Origin: Streptococcus parasanguinis
GTDB lineage: Bacteria; Bacillota; Bacilli; Lactobacillales; Streptococcaceae
Assembly (NCBI RefSeq): GCF_031582885.1
Contig: NZ_CP133988.1
Location: 1,247,501-1,311,500, forward strand
Direction: 5' to 3'
Length of the DNA stretch: 64,000 bases
Of this stretch, positions 36,393 through 46,055 are shown piece after piece; the first letter of the stretch is position 1; each line of letters starts with the position of its first letter. The position numbers and the translations under genes were made by a program. A model generated the notes under the pieces. The model ran no database searches and had not been told where the DNA came from. It saw only the letters and a list, made by a program, of their open reading frames with translations.

Positions 36393-37162
36393 AAAAAGTA
36401 TCTCATTTCTATCTAGGTTTCGTCTTTCTGATCCTCTATCTTCCCATCTTCTATTTGATCTTTTATGCCTTCAATAAAGGGGGAGATATGAATGCCTTCA
36501 CGGGCTTCACGCTTGAGCATTTCAATGAATTGTTCGCAGATAGTCGCCTCATGCTGATCTTATCAGAGACCTTCCTCTTGGCCTTCTTGTCAGCCTTGAT
36601 TGCGACAGTGATTGGAACCTTTGGAGCCATTTATATTTACCAATCCAAGAAAAAGTTAGAAGGACCTTTGCTCTCCATTAACAACATTCTCATGGTAGCG
36701 CCAGACGTTATGATCGGGGCCAGCTTCTTGATTCTCTTTACGACGGTCAAGTACCAGCTAGGTTTCCTATCTGTTCTGGCTAGCCACGTAGCCTTCTCGA
36801 TTCCCATTGTGGTCTTGATGGTCTTGCCACGTCTCAAGGAAATGAACCGAGATATGGTCAATGCTGCCTATGACCTGGGAGCTACTCAAGTGCAAATGCT
36901 CAAAGAGATCATGTTGCCCTATCTGACACCAGCCATTATTGCGGGATACTTTATGGCCTTTACCTATTCTCTTGATGACTTTGCCGTAACCTTCTTTGTA
37001 ACCGGAAATGGTTTTACAACCTTGTCTGTAGAGATCTACTCACGTGCGCGTCAAGGGATTTCCCTCAGTATCAATGCCTTGTCCGCCCTTGTCTTTCTCT
37101 TTAGCGTGCTCTTGGTCATCGGTTATTACATTATCACCCGTGAAAAGGAGGAAGCAGCATGA
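36389..37162 (+). CDS. potC: Spermidine/putrescine ABC transporter permease
   Basis: This 257-residue second permease subunit has six hydrophobic segments and the EAA-type loop (DLGATQVQMLKEIMLPYLT). Its ATG at 36389 overlaps the potB stop by 4 bases, with AAAGGAGAG upstream. It is overlapped in turn by potD. Confidence 0.94.
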   Translation: MKKVSHFYLGFVFLILYLPIFYLIFYAFNKGGDMNAFTGFTLEHFNELFADSRLMLILSETFLLAFLSALIATVIGTFGAIYIYQSKKKLEGPLLSINNILMVAPDVMIGASFLILFTTVKYQLGFLSVLASHVAFSIPIVVLMVLPRLKEMNRDMVNAAYDLGATQVQMLKEIMLPYLTPAIIAGYFMAFTYSLDDFAVTFFVTGNGFTTLSVEIYSRARQGISLSINALSALVFLFSVLLVIGYYIITREKEEAA

Positions 37163-38229
37163 AAAAACTTTATTCATTCCTAACTGGGATTGTCCTTGTC
37201 ATTCTGGTCCTCTGGGGAATTAGCCACCAGATCGAAGCAAACATGAATACCAAGAATAGTGACAAGTTGGTCATCTACAACTGGGGAGATTATATCGATC
37301 CAGAATTGCTCAAGGAATTTACCAAAGAGACAGGGATTCAGGTGCAATATGATACCTTTGATTCCAACGAAGCCATGTACACCAAGATCAAGCAAGGGGG
37401 AACCACCTACGATATTGCGATTCCTAGTGAATACATGATTGCCAAGATGATGGATGAACATCTGGTAGAAAAGTTGGACCAATCCAAGATCAAAGGGATG
37501 GAAAATATCGATCCAAAACTCTTGAACCAATCGTTTGATCCGGGCAACCAATATTCTGTACCTTATTTCTGGGGGACCTTGGGGATCGTCTACAATACCA
37601 AGATGGTCAAAAATGCTCCGGAACATTGGTCGGATCTCTGGCGTGAAGAGTACAGAAATGACATCATGATGTACGATGGTGCGCGTGAGGTCATGGGAAT
37701 TGGTCTCAATACCTTGGGCTATAGCCTCAATGAAAAGGATCCAAAGAAATTGCAAGAGGCAGTAGATAAACTCTACACCTTGACGCCAAATATTAAAGCT
37801 TTGGTGGCTGATGAGATGAAAGGCTATATGATCCAAAACAATGCGGCTATTGGGGTTACCTTCTCAGGAGAAGCCAGCCAAATGCTCGAAGCCAATAAGG
37901 ATCTTCGCTATGTCGTCCCAACTGAAGCCAGCAACCTTTGGTTTGATAACATTGTCATTCCAAAAACCGTGAAAAATAAAGAAGCAGCATATGCCTTTAT
38001 TAACTTCATGCTTCGTCCTAAAAATGCTTTGAAAAATGCTCTTTATGTCGGCTACTCTACGCCAAATAAAAAAGCCAAAGCCATGTTGCCAAAAGAAATC
38101 CAAGATGACCAATCCTTCTATCCAAGCGATGAAACACTGGACCATTTGGAAGTCTATCAACAATTAGGCAAGAAATTGCTTGGAGTTTATAACGATCTTT
38201 ACCTTCAGGTCAAGATGTATCGTAAATAA
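37159..38229 (+). CDS. potD: Spermidine/putrescine-binding protein
   Basis: This 356-residue extracellular binding protein is tethered by an uncleaved N-terminal helix (residues 5-23); there is no lipobox cysteine. The mature part opens with LVIYNWGDYIDPELLKEF, the PotD/PotF signature, and carries PYFWGTLGIVYNT. AAAGGAGGAAG precedes the ATG, which overlaps the potC stop. It delivers polyamines to PotBC. Confidence 0.95.
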   Translation: MKKLYSFLTGIVLVILVLWGISHQIEANMNTKNSDKLVIYNWGDYIDPELLKEFTKETGIQVQYDTFDSNEAMYTKIKQGGTTYDIAIPSEYMIAKMMDEHLVEKLDQSKIKGMENIDPKLLNQSFDPGNQYSVPYFWGTLGIVYNTKMVKNAPEHWSDLWREEYRNDIMMYDGAREVMGIGLNTLGYSLNEKDPKKLQEAVDKLYTLTPNIKALVADEMKGYMIQNNAAIGVTFSGEASQMLEANKDLRYVVPTEASNLWFDNIVIPKTVKNKEAAYAFINFMLRPKNALKNALYVGYSTPNKKAKAMLPKEIQDDQSFYPSDETLDHLEVYQQLGKKLLGVYNDLYLQVKMYRK

Positions 38230-38232
38230 CAC

Positions 38233-38259
38233 AAAAGGAACCTTCGGGTTCCTTTTTGA
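38233..38259 (+). terminator. Terminator of murB-potABCD
   Basis: AAAAGGAACC pairs with GGTTCCTTTT around TTCG, then T. Confidence 0.92.
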
Positions 38260-38292
38260 TTGCTTTTGAAAAGCTCTAACTAGTGAGTTAGA

Positions 38293-38320
38293 TTGAGATT
38301 CAAATGAAAGATGCTATAAT
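38293..38320 (+). promoter_or_regulatory. Promoter of the paired small envelope genes
   Basis: TTGAGA (38293-38298), 16 bases, TATAAT (38315-38320) with TGC just before it. Confidence 0.7.
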
Positions 38321-38376
38321 AGTAAGGAAAGTGACTGGCCCATTCAGTCATGAATGGAACGATTGGAGAAGAAGAG

Positions 38377-38820
38377 ATGAAGAGACGACTGGAACTATTT
38401 TTGATCATTCTGTTACCGATCTTAGGACTGTTTTTTCTTGGAGGAAAAATCATACACCTAACCAAAAGGCCCGAACAGAAGATAACGGCATCTTCCTCAA
38501 AGAAAGTTGTACAAAAAACAGAAGAAGAGATAAAAAAAGAGCAAGTAGCCTATCTCAAAGAGCATGAAAAAGAAATCGTGGATTATGTGAAAGCCCAAAG
38601 TCCGAAAATTGAATCCGTTCAGATTGATTGGAGTGATGTGAGATGGAGTGATGGAGGATTCTTGCTTCCTGATTATTCAATTGAAGTTTATGGAACAGTG
38701 AATCATATTGAAAATTCTGGATGGAGTGCCTCTATGCCGATTAATGATGATGATTCAATCGATTTGAAAAAAATTTCCATATTCAAGGATATAACCATAG
38801 GAGAAGAGATATTGGAGTAG
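38377..38820 (+). CDS. Small membrane-anchored protein, paralogue 1
   Basis: This 147-residue protein has one N-terminal hydrophobic segment (residues 6-26) and then an extracellular domain of unknown family. Residues from about 57 (AYLKEHEKEIVDYVKAQSPK onward) align with the next gene's product (AYLKDHEQEIVDFVKSKSSK). The ATG at 38377 has GGAG 9 bases upstream and is preferred over one nine codons earlier. The pair is a tandem duplication. Confidence 0.75.
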   Translation: MKRRLELFLIILLPILGLFFLGGKIIHLTKRPEQKITASSSKKVVQKTEEEIKKEQVAYLKEHEKEIVDYVKAQSPKIESVQIDWSDVRWSDGGFLLPDYSIEVYGTVNHIENSGWSASMPINDDDSIDLKKISIFKDITIGEEILE

Positions 38821-38858
38821 TAGTTTTTTTGATCTATGTTGAAATTTAAGGATATATT

Positions 38859-39296
38859 ATGAGGAAACATACTAAAATTATTTTGCTAACTGTACCATCG
38901 ATAGTTGCTTTATTTATTATCGAAGGGTGTACTATAAAACTAAAAGAACAAACGAAACAAGTACCAATTGCAACCTCTTCCTCCACCAAAGAAGATATAG
39001 AAGTGATCAAACAAAAACAGCTCGCTTATCTCAAAGATCACGAGCAAGAAATCGTCGATTTTGTGAAATCAAAGAGTTCAAAGGTTGAATCTATTCAAAT
39101 TTATTGGGACGAAACGCAATGGATTGAGGGTGGAAATGGGACACCACAAGGTGGAGATGAGGTCATAGAAATTTTTGGCATCGTCAATCAACTTGAAGAT
39201 TCAGGATGGAGGGTGGATGTCGTATTGGATTCTGATCAAAAGATGACATTCAGTATGGGCCAACATATTAGTATTAAGGGTGATTATATCGAGTAA
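38859..39296 (+). CDS. Small lipoprotein, paralogue 2
   Basis: This 145-residue lipoprotein has a lipobox-like FIIEGC (Cys24). Its domain aligns with paralogue 1 through VESIQIYWDETQWIEGG and the VNQLEDSGWR region. It lies 38 bases after paralogue 1 and shares its promoter. Unlike paralogue 1 it should be lipid-anchored. The function is unknown; both carry a short acidic, helix-plus-sheet domain. Confidence 0.75.
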   Translation: MRKHTKIILLTVPSIVALFIIEGCTIKLKEQTKQVPIATSSSTKEDIEVIKQKQLAYLKDHEQEIVDFVKSKSSKVESIQIYWDETQWIEGGNGTPQGGDEVIEIFGIVNQLEDSGWRVDVVLDSDQKMTFSMGQHISIKGDYIE

Positions 39297-39464
39297 GAGT
39301 TGGAAAATTTAAAACCTTTAAGTTTTTGTAGTCAATGTTATTGAATTAGTTATTTTACTAGAATATCTAAATGACTTTACTGGAGTTTATCAAAAACGAA
39401 AAAAATGAGTAAGATCCACTTATTTTATTTAATAAATACTACAATAAAAGCTGACATCAAAAGC
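39297..39464. other. AT-rich intergenic stretch
   Basis: No gene, strong promoter or hairpin is seen between the lipoprotein stop and the terminator at 39465. Confidence 0.6.
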
Positions 39465-39503
39465 CAAAAAAAATCAGTAAGGTTGCCCTTAACTGATTTT
39501 TTA
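39465..39503 (-). terminator. Bidirectional terminator
   Basis: AATCAGTAAGG pairs with CCTTAACTGATT (one bulged base) around a 4-nt loop, with A and T runs at its ends. It serves the minus-strand gene and may also stop plus-strand transcripts. Confidence 0.8.
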
Positions 39504-39929
39504 GTTGGTTCCGGATGATGCTGTATCTGCGCCACTGTCTGTTGCTGTGGAGCCTTGGTCTTGTGCGGCAGACGAACTAGATTCTGTAGCGGATGAGCTA
39601 TCGGTTTCTTTTTGTGAACTGGTATCTGTATTGCTTGAATCGGTTTGCGTATTGGCATCTGTATTGGTAGCGCTTGAGTCAGACTCCTTATCGTGAACCA
39701 CGACGACGCTGGTGCTGCTAGATGGCTTATCTTCTGTTTTTTGATTGTCTTTATTAAGCAGACTCATAATCGTAATAGAAGTGACGATAATCCCTAAAAG
39801 ACTAGCAATTGTAGCTACAACCGTTTGAAATAGTGATAGACCTTGTTTGACCTTTTCACCGCGAGAAGGTTTGGTATCTACTTGTTCCTCAGTTTTTTGA
39901 TTCTTGTTACTTCTTGAATATTGTGACAT
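39501..39929 (-). CDS. DUF6556-like single-pass membrane protein
   Basis: This 142-residue protein has a charged N-terminus (about 1-30), a membrane segment at about 33-58 (LFQTVVATIASLLGIIVTSI), then a tail made almost wholly of Ser, Thr, Asp, Asn and Gln. The layout matches a streptococcal DUF6556 family of unknown role. A TTATAAT -10 lies at 39971-39976 on the minus strand. Confidence 0.7.
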   Translation of the reverse strand: MSQYSRSNKNQKTEEQVDTKPSRGEKVKQGLSLFQTVVATIASLLGIIVTSITIMSLLNKDNQKTEDKPSSSTSVVVVHDKESDSSATNTDANTQTDSSNTDTSSQKETDSSSATESSSSAAQDQGSTATDSGADTASSGTN

Positions 39930-40052
39930 GTTTGTTCTCTTTCTATCATGAATTTTTTTAATACTTTCCTATTATAAGTCATTTTCTGAAAAATGTCTAA
40001 AAAGAACTGAATTTTATAGAGGGATTTCACCTCATCTATCTTTATCAAATCC

Positions 40053-40081
40053 TTGTCCCAAGCTGCTAGAAATGATAAAAT
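40053..40081 (+). promoter_or_regulatory. Promoter of the cysteine desulfurase gene
   Basis: TTGTCC (40053-40058), 17 bases, TAAAAT (40076-40081) preceded by TGA. Confidence 0.75.
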
Positions 40082-40119
40082 AGAAGTTACGTAAAAAGAA
40101 AGTGATGGATGCGTAGGAC

Positions 40120-41262
40120 ATGATCTATTTTGACAATTCAGCAACGACTAAACCCTATCCAGAAGCCCTTGCGACTTATACAGAAGTAGCGACTCGGATC
40201 TGGGGCAACCCTTCTAGTTTGCACAATCTAGGTAGTCAAGCGACTCGTATTTTAGAGGCTTCTCGGAAACAAATTGCGGAGCTAATTGGCAAGAAAGCTG
40301 AGGAAATTTACTTCACGTCTGGTGGGACAGAAGGAGACAACTGGATCCTCAAGGGTGTCGCCTTTGAGAAAGCCCCTTATGGCAAGCATATCATTGTCTC
40401 TGACATCGAGCATCCTGCCATCAAGGAATCAGCTGCTTGGTTAAAGACGCAGGGATTCGAAGTGGATTACGCTCCAGTGGATGAGCGTGGCTTTGTCAAG
40501 GTGGATGCCTTGGCTAACCTACTTCGTCCGGATACGACCTTGGTCTCTGTCATGGCCGTCAACAATGAGATTGGTTCTATCCAGCCCATCCATGACATCG
40601 CGACTCTCCTAGAAGATCGGCCAACGGTTAGTTTCCATGTCGATGCGGTTCAAGCCTTGGCAAAGGTAGCAACAGAAGTTTATCTACCAGAGCGCGTGGA
40701 CTTTGCAACCTTCTCTAGTCACAAATTCCATGGTCTTCGCGGGGTTGGATTTGTCTATATCAAAGAAGGCAAAAAGATCACCCCTCTCTTAACGGGTGGG
40801 GGCCAAGAAAAAGAAATGCGCTCGACAACTGAGAACGTGGCAGGTATCGCAGCAACCGCAAAAGCCCTTCGCTTAGCTATGGAAAACCAAGAAGCTTTTG
40901 TCAGTAAGACCCAGCAGATGAAAGAAGTTATCCGCAAAGAATTGGCCAACTATCCAGATGTCACTGTCTTTTCTGGTGAGGATCACTTTGCCCCTCATAT
41001 CTTGACTTTCGGGATCAAGGGAGTTCGTGGTGAAGTAGTGGTCCATGCCTTTGAAGAGTTTGATATTTACATCTCGACCACTAGTGCCTGCTCGTCCAAG
41101 GCTGGAAAACCAGCTGGTACCTTGATTGCCATGGGAGTGGACAAGAGTATTGCCCAGACAGCTGTTCGCTTGAGTCTCGATCTGGAAAATGACATGAGCC
41201 AAGTCGAGCAATTCTTGACCAAATTCAAACTGATTTACGAAAAAACAAGAAAAGTACGTTAA
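40120..41262 (+). CDS. iscS: Cysteine desulfurase (IscS/NifS type)
   Basis: This 380-residue PLP enzyme takes sulfur from cysteine as a protein persulfide. IYFDNSATTKPYP opens the protein; the PLP lysine is in SSHKFHG and the catalytic cysteine in TSACSSKAG. It lies 18 bases ahead of thiI, so its likely job is to supply sulfur for 4-thiouridine in tRNA (and thiamine) rather than Fe-S assembly, for which streptococci use SufS. Confidence 0.93.
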   Translation: MIYFDNSATTKPYPEALATYTEVATRIWGNPSSLHNLGSQATRILEASRKQIAELIGKKAEEIYFTSGGTEGDNWILKGVAFEKAPYGKHIIVSDIEHPAIKESAAWLKTQGFEVDYAPVDERGFVKVDALANLLRPDTTLVSVMAVNNEIGSIQPIHDIATLLEDRPTVSFHVDAVQALAKVATEVYLPERVDFATFSSHKFHGLRGVGFVYIKEGKKITPLLTGGGQEKEMRSTTENVAGIAATAKALRLAMENQEAFVSKTQQMKEVIRKELANYPDVTVFSGEDHFAPHILTFGIKGVRGEVVVHAFEEFDIYISTTSACSSKAGKPAGTLIAMGVDKSIAQTAVRLSLDLENDMSQVEQFLTKFKLIYEKTRKVR

Positions 41263-41280
41263 TTTTAGAAGGAAATCAAC

Positions 41281-42501
41281 ATGACCTTAACCTATTCAGA
41301 AATTATGATTCGCTATGGAGAGCTTTCTACTAAAGGGAAGAACCGCATGCGTTTCATCAATAAACTTCGCAATAATATCCAAGATGTTTTATCTATTTAT
41401 CCAGCTGTCAAAGTGACAGCGGACCGCGATCGGGCCCATGCTTATCTACATGGGACAGATTATGAACCAGTAGCAGAATCGCTCAAGCAGGTTTTTGGAA
41501 TCCAAAATTTTTCACCTGTTTACAAGATTGAAAAATCAGTACCAGCCTTAAAAGCGGCAGTGCAAGGGATTATGAAGGAGATATACAAGGAAGGCTTGAC
41601 CTTTAAAATCTCAAGTAAGCGGAGTGACCATACCTTTGAGCTCGATAGCCGTGAACTCAATCAAACCCTAGGTGGAGCTGTCTTTGAAGCCATCCCAACG
41701 ATTCAGGCTCAGATGAAAAAGCCAGATATCAATCTGCAAGTCGAAATCCGAGAAGAAGCAGCCTACATCTCTTATGAAACCATTAAGGGGGCAGGAGGTC
41801 TTCCAGTTGGGACTTCTGGAAAAGGGATGCTCATGCTATCTGGTGGGATCGACTCTCCAGTAGCTGGCTACTTAGCCTTGAAGCGTGGGGTGGATATTGA
41901 GGCCGTCCATTTTGCTAGCCCGCCATATACCAGCCCAGGTGCGCTGAAAAAAGCCCATGATTTAACACGGAAGTTGACCAAGTTTGGGGGCAATATCCAA
42001 TTTATCGAGGTGCCATTCACAGAGATCCAAGAGGAAATCAAGGCAAAAGCGCCAGAAGCTTACCTCATGACCCTGACTCGTCGCTTTATGATGCGCATAA
42101 CAGACCGTATTCGCGAGGTTCGCGGTGGTTTGGTGATTATCAATGGTGAAAGCTTGGGACAAGTGGCTAGCCAAACCTTAGAGAGTATGCAGGCCATCAA
42201 TGCAGTGACCAATACGCCCGTGATCCGTCCGGTGGTGACCATGGACAAATTGGAGATTATCGATATTGCCCAAGAGATTGATACCTTTGAAATCTCTATC
42301 CAACCGTTTGAAGACTGTTGCACCATCTTTGCACCAGACCGTCCGAAGACCAATCCCAAACTCAAAAATGCAGAGCAGTATGAGCAACGATTGGATGTGG
42401 AAGCTTTGGTCGAGCGTGCTGTAGCAGGCATCGTCGTAACGGAAATCACACCAAAATCAGAAAAAGATGAGGTCGATGACCTGATTGAGGACCTTTTATA
42501 A
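41281..42501 (+). CDS. thiI: tRNA 4-thiouridine synthase ThiI
   Basis: This 406-residue enzyme has an N-terminal ferredoxin-like and THUMP region, then an adenylating PP-loop [11 protein letters not shown] near residue 185. A Cys pair lies in [10 protein letters not shown]. The C-terminal rhodanese domain of the E. coli enzyme is absent, as in other Firmicutes. It receives sulfur from the desulfurase encoded upstream and modifies U8 of tRNA. Confidence 0.96.
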   Translation: MTLTYSEIMIRYGELSTKGKNRMRFINKLRNNIQDVLSIYPAVKVTADRDRAHAYLHGTDYEPVAESLKQVFGIQNFSPVYKIEKSVPALKAAVQGIMKEIYKEGLTFKISSKRSDHTFELDSRELNQTLGGAVFEAIPTIQAQMKKPDINLQVEIREEAAYISYETIKGAGGLPVGTSGKGMLMLSGGIDSPVAGYLALKRGVDIEAVHFASPPYTSPGALKKAHDLTRKLTKFGGNIQFIEVPFTEIQEEIKAKAPEAYLMTLTRRFMMRITDRIREVRGGLVIINGESLGQVASQTLESMQAINAVTNTPVIRPVVTMDKLEIIDIAQEIDTFEISIQPFEDCCTIFAPDRPKTNPKLKNAEQYEQRLDVEALVERAVAGIVVTEITPKSEKDEVDDLIEDLL

Positions 42502-42502
42502 T

Positions 42503-42532
42503 AGAGACTGGGATTTTCCAGCCTCTTTTTAA
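42503..42532 (+). terminator. Weak terminator after thiI
   Basis: CTGG pairs with CCAG inside AGAG/CTCT, followed by T5. Confidence 0.6.
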
Positions 42533-42553
42533 AAAGAACTAGAAGGAGAGAAA

Positions 42554-43099
42554 ATGAAAAAAATTATCGTGTTAATAACGAGTTTGCTTCTTTTGACAGG
42601 CTGTGTCAAAGTATCTTTTACGAGCTCAAATAAAGAATCAAAATCTAGCCAAACCTCAAGCAGTAAGAAAGAAGCCCTAACATTTGTTAGAGCTGACCAG
42701 TACAAAGATCAGGACAATGAGATTTTAGAACTTGCTGAAAAGTTTATCAAAGACAATCCGACGCTTGGGGATGCTGATAAATTATTTGTCTTTTTCCCAG
42801 GTTATACGTTTGGAGATGAGGAAACTCGCTTGGCCCTGTTCTTAATGGTGAATCGGACCACTACAACAATTGATCGAGACGCTTCCTTTGTTGTGAACTT
42901 GGAATATGATGGAGCACCGATTCTTGAAAATATTACCGTAGATTATCAGATCAGCGAATCAGGTGTTTTAAAACCGAATATGGTTTCAGCTATTCCTCTC
43001 AAAATCACCAAAGAGCAAGAAGAAAAATTGAATAGCATGACCGATTCGTCCAAAGCTAAAATGAGTTTTAAAGACTTTAAATATAAAAGCAAGGGATAA
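42554..43099 (+). CDS. Lipoprotein of unknown function
   Basis: This 181-residue lipoprotein has a signal peptide ending in LLTGC (Cys17), a Ser/Lys-rich linker to about 45, then a compact domain with LADKLFVFFPGYTFGDEETR-like loops. The family is not recognised. AGAAGGAGAG precedes the ATG. It may be read with thiI through the weak terminator, as no separate promoter was found in the 52-base gap. Confidence 0.7.
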   Translation: MKKIIVLITSLLLLTGCVKVSFTSSNKESKSSQTSSSKKEALTFVRADQYKDQDNEILELAEKFIKDNPTLGDADKLFVFFPGYTFGDEETRLALFLMVNRTTTTIDRDASFVVNLEYDGAPILENITVDYQISESGVLKPNMVSAIPLKITKEQEEKLNSMTDSSKAKMSFKDFKYKSKG

Positions 43100-43133
43100 C
43101 AGGAAGAAGATAAAAAATAATTAGACTTCAATC

Positions 43134-43175
43134 GCCCTTCAACCTAGAGCTGTCTTCTAGATTGAGGGGCTTTTT
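43134..43175 (+). terminator. Terminator after the lipoprotein gene
   Basis: GCCCTTCAA pairs with TTGAGGGGC and CTAGA with TCTAG in the same stem, then T5. Confidence 0.85.
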
Positions 43176-43189
43176 CAAGATAAAGAAAG

Positions 43190-43220
43190 GGATCTAGTCT
43201 GTAATGGGAAGGCTAGATCC
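43190..43220 (-). terminator. Probable terminator of ppdK
   Basis: GGATCTAG pairs with CTAGATCC around a 15-nt loop. The T tract on the minus strand is interrupted. Confidence 0.5.
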
Positions 43221-43263
43221 TTTAAAATATAGAGGGTTTCAAGAGATATTTAGTCAGCAAAGC

Positions 43264-45882
43264 TTAGTTTTTCGTTTGAAGCGCTGCTTGAGCGACGGCT
43301 AATCTAGCAGCAGGAACCCGGTAAGGAGAGCAGGAAACGTAGGTGACTTGAATGTCTTGGAAGAAGGCAATAGAAGAAGGATCTCCACCAACTTCACCAC
43401 AGATACCAATAGTGAGGTTTGGTTTTACTTGACGGGCCTTGCTGATAGCAATTCTCATTAATTCACCGACTCCCTCCCTATCGATTTTTTGGAAGGGGTC
43501 AAAAGAAAGAATATCCTTGTCCTTGTACTGGCCAATGAACTTGCCAATATCATCCCGAGAGAAGCCATAGGTCATCTGGGTCAAGTCATTGGTGCCAAAG
43601 CTGAAGAAATCGGCTTCTTGAGCCAATTTATCAGCAGTTAGGCAGGCACGGGGCAGTTCAATCATGGTACCAATTTCATAAGGAAATGGCTCCTGACCAT
43701 ACTGTTTGAAAAGTTGTTCAATATGCTGAACAAGATACTCTTTGATGCATGCTAATTCTTTTTGATCAGCAATTAAAGGAACCATGATTTCCGGCTTGAT
43801 CTGTTGGCCTTCTTGATGCAATTTGATAGCACTTCTAAATATAGCTTCCGTTTGCATCTTGTAGATTTCAGGTTTGCTTATGCCGAGACGGCAACCCCGG
43901 TGTCCCAACATCGGATTGCTTTCCTGCAGACTTTCAATGCGCTCGGCAAGTTTATCAGGAGATTTTTTTAGTTTGCTTGCTAATGCTACAATTTCTTGGG
44001 AATCCTTAGGTAGAAACTCATGCATGGGTGGATCGAGCAGGCGGACAATCATTGGTTTATCTTGAACGGTTTGGAACATTTGATAAAAGTCCTCTTCTTG
44101 GAAGTCTAGGAGTCTAGTGAGGGCTTCTTTTGTTTCCTCTTCGGAATCCGCTAAGATGAGGCGACGCATCTCAAGAATCCGTTCTTGTCCAAAGAACATG
44201 TGTTCTGTCCGGGCCAGTCCGACTCCTTTGGCTCCAAAGTTCATAGCGGTTGTCAAGTCTTTGACAGTTTCTGCATTGGCTCGAACTTGGAGGATGGCGA
44301 CTTCATCTGCCCAAGCAAGTAAGCGCTGGAGGTCTTGGTTATTTTCTACTAGAACAGTTGGAAGTTCGCCACGATAAATGCGACCAGAGTAGCCGTCGAC
44401 CGAGATCAGATCTCCCTCCCTTAGGACCAGACTACCACAGGAAAGGCTTTTATTTTCTTCACTGATGGTCAATTCTCCGCAACCAGCGACACAGCAAGTT
44501 CCCATGCCACGCGCTACAACAGCAGCATGGGATGTCATTCCCCCTTGGCTAGTGACAATGGCTTGGCTGACAATCATCCCTTCAATATCTTCTGGAGAAG
44601 TTTCTTGTCGAACAAGGATGACTTTTTTCCCTTCTTGATGGATTTCTTTAGCTCGGTCGGCCGTAAAGACGATTTGGCCAGAAGCTGCACCTGGGCTGGC
44701 GGGTAGGCCTTGAGCTAAGAAAGGTGCTTTCTCTAAAGCAGTTTCCTCAAAGACTGGATGAATTAGTTGACTGATAGAAGAAGGAGCGACTCTCAGGAGA
44801 GCTTCTTCCTTACTAATCAGACCTTGGTCTACCATATCTAGAGCAATCTTTAAAGAAGCTTTGGCTGTTCGTTTTCCATTTCGGGTTTGGAGGATGTAGA
44901 GCTTGCCTTTCTCAATGGTAAATTCAATATCCTGCATATCCTTATAATGGTTTTCAAGGATCTTGGCATAGTCTCTGAAAGCCTGATAGGTTTCAGGTTG
45001 GATTTCTTTTAAGGCTGCAATTGGCTCAGGTGTGCGGACACCAGCAACGACATCTTCCCCTTGAGCATGAAGCAAAAACTCACCAAAAAGTTCTGCTTCC
45101 CCAGTTGCAGGATTTCTAGTGAAGCAAACCCCTGTTCCACTGGTTTGGTCACTATTTCCAAAGACCATGGCCTGGACATTGACAGCTGTTCCTAAATCAT
45201 GAGGGATCTGATGAAGCTCCCGGTAAATTCTAGCCCGCTTGTTATTCCAGGATTTAAAGACTGCTTGGATGGCTGCGTAGAGTTGTTCATGAGGGTTCTC
45301 AGGAAATTCTTGCTTGTGTTTGGAGTAGAGAGTTTTATAGTGCTGGATCAATTTTTGTTGCTGGGCTAGGTCAAAATCATGGACCTTTTTATTCTGTTTT
45401 TGTTCAAAAGCTGCTAGTTGATCATCAAAAAGTCCCTTATCGATGCCGTAAACTACATCAGCAAACATCTGGAGTAGACGGCGATAGCAGTTGTAGGCGA
45501 AATCAAGATTGGTTTCTTTAGCCAGTAATTGAGCCCGTTGATCATTGAGACCAAGATTGAGAATGGTATCCATCATCCCAGGCATAGAAAATTTGGCCCC
45601 GCTCCGGACAGAGACTAAGAGTAAGTGAGGATTTTCTCCGCTAAAGGACTTACCCGTTTTGTCTTCCAATTGAGCAACCGCTTTCAAAACTTCCTCTTTT
45701 AAAGAGGAATCAAAGAAGTCAGGATGATCGAGATAGTGGATACAACTTTTTGTGGTGATGGTAAATCCAGGAGGAACCGGTAGTCCCAGATGGCTCATCT
45801 CAGCTAAATTAGCGCCTTTTCCACCCAGGAGATCATTGGCCTTCGCACTTCCTTCTTCGAAGGAGTAAATCCATTTTGTCAT
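43264..45882 (-). CDS. ppdK: Pyruvate, phosphate dikinase
   Basis: This 872-residue enzyme makes phosphoenolpyruvate from pyruvate, ATP and phosphate. An N-terminal nucleotide domain (GGKGANLAEM), the phosphohistidine domain with H452 in GGMTSHAAVVARGMG, and a C-terminal PEP-binding barrel with GTNDLTQMTYGFSRDD and CGEVGGDPSS are complete. The ATG at 45882 has GGAGG six bases upstream; an in-frame ATG four codons earlier overlaps that ribosome site. It faces the ccpN-ppsR-fbp genes and is controlled by the protein the second of them encodes. Confidence 0.97.
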   Translation of the reverse strand: MTKWIYSFEEGSAKANDLLGGKGANLAEMSHLGLPVPPGFTITTKSCIHYLDHPDFFDSSLKEEVLKAVAQLEDKTGKSFSGENPHLLLVSVRSGAKFSMPGMMDTILNLGLNDQRAQLLAKETNLDFAYNCYRRLLQMFADVVYGIDKGLFDDQLAAFEQKQNKKVHDFDLAQQQKLIQHYKTLYSKHKQEFPENPHEQLYAAIQAVFKSWNNKRARIYRELHQIPHDLGTAVNVQAMVFGNSDQTSGTGVCFTRNPATGEAELFGEFLLHAQGEDVVAGVRTPEPIAALKEIQPETYQAFRDYAKILENHYKDMQDIEFTIEKGKLYILQTRNGKRTAKASLKIALDMVDQGLISKEEALLRVAPSSISQLIHPVFEETALEKAPFLAQGLPASPGAASGQIVFTADRAKEIHQEGKKVILVRQETSPEDIEGMIVSQAIVTSQGGMTSHAAVVARGMGTCCVAGCGELTISEENKSLSCGSLVLREGDLISVDGYSGRIYRGELPTVLVENNQDLQRLLAWADEVAILQVRANAETVKDLTTAMNFGAKGVGLARTEHMFFGQERILEMRRLILADSEEETKEALTRLLDFQEEDFYQMFQTVQDKPMIVRLLDPPMHEFLPKDSQEIVALASKLKKSPDKLAERIESLQESNPMLGHRGCRLGISKPEIYKMQTEAIFRSAIKLHQEGQQIKPEIMVPLIADQKELACIKEYLVQHIEQLFKQYGQEPFPYEIGTMIELPRACLTADKLAQEADFFSFGTNDLTQMTYGFSRDDIGKFIGQYKDKDILSFDPFQKIDREGVGELMRIAISKARQVKPNLTIGICGEVGGDPSSIAFFQDIQVTYVSCSPYRVPAARLAVAQAALQTKN

Positions 45883-45906
45883 ATAAGCCTCCAAAAATTC
45901 TAAATA

Positions 45907-45917
45907 TGTGTCATATT
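45907..45917 (+). promoter_or_regulatory. CcpN box in front of ppdK
   Basis: TGTGTCATATT matches the B. subtilis CcpN consensus TRTGHYATAYW at all 11 positions. It lies in the perfect dyad TAAATATG-TGT-CATATTTA (45901-45919), just downstream of the inferred ppdK transcription start, where binding would block ppdK. The ccpN gene is adjacent. Confidence 0.8.
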
Positions 45918-45929
45918 TAAGACAAGATC

Positions 45930-45959
45930 ATTTTAATATACATCATATATATTTGTCAA
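45930..45959 (-). promoter_or_regulatory. ppdK promoter
   Basis: On the minus strand TTGACA (plus 45954-45959), 18 bases, TAAAAT (plus 45930-45935). Confidence 0.65.
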
Positions 45960-45981
45960 ACAAAACATACATCTTTCTCTG

Positions 45982-46009
45982 TTGACTAATTGGATTTTTC
46001 TGCTATAAT
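45982..46009 (+). promoter_or_regulatory. ccpN promoter
   Basis: TTGACT (45982-45987), 16 bases, TATAAT (46004-46009) with TGC just before. Confidence 0.75.
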
Positions 46010-46055
46010 ACTCAGTAAAAATGATGATTATTTGAAACTGAAGGATAGAAATATT

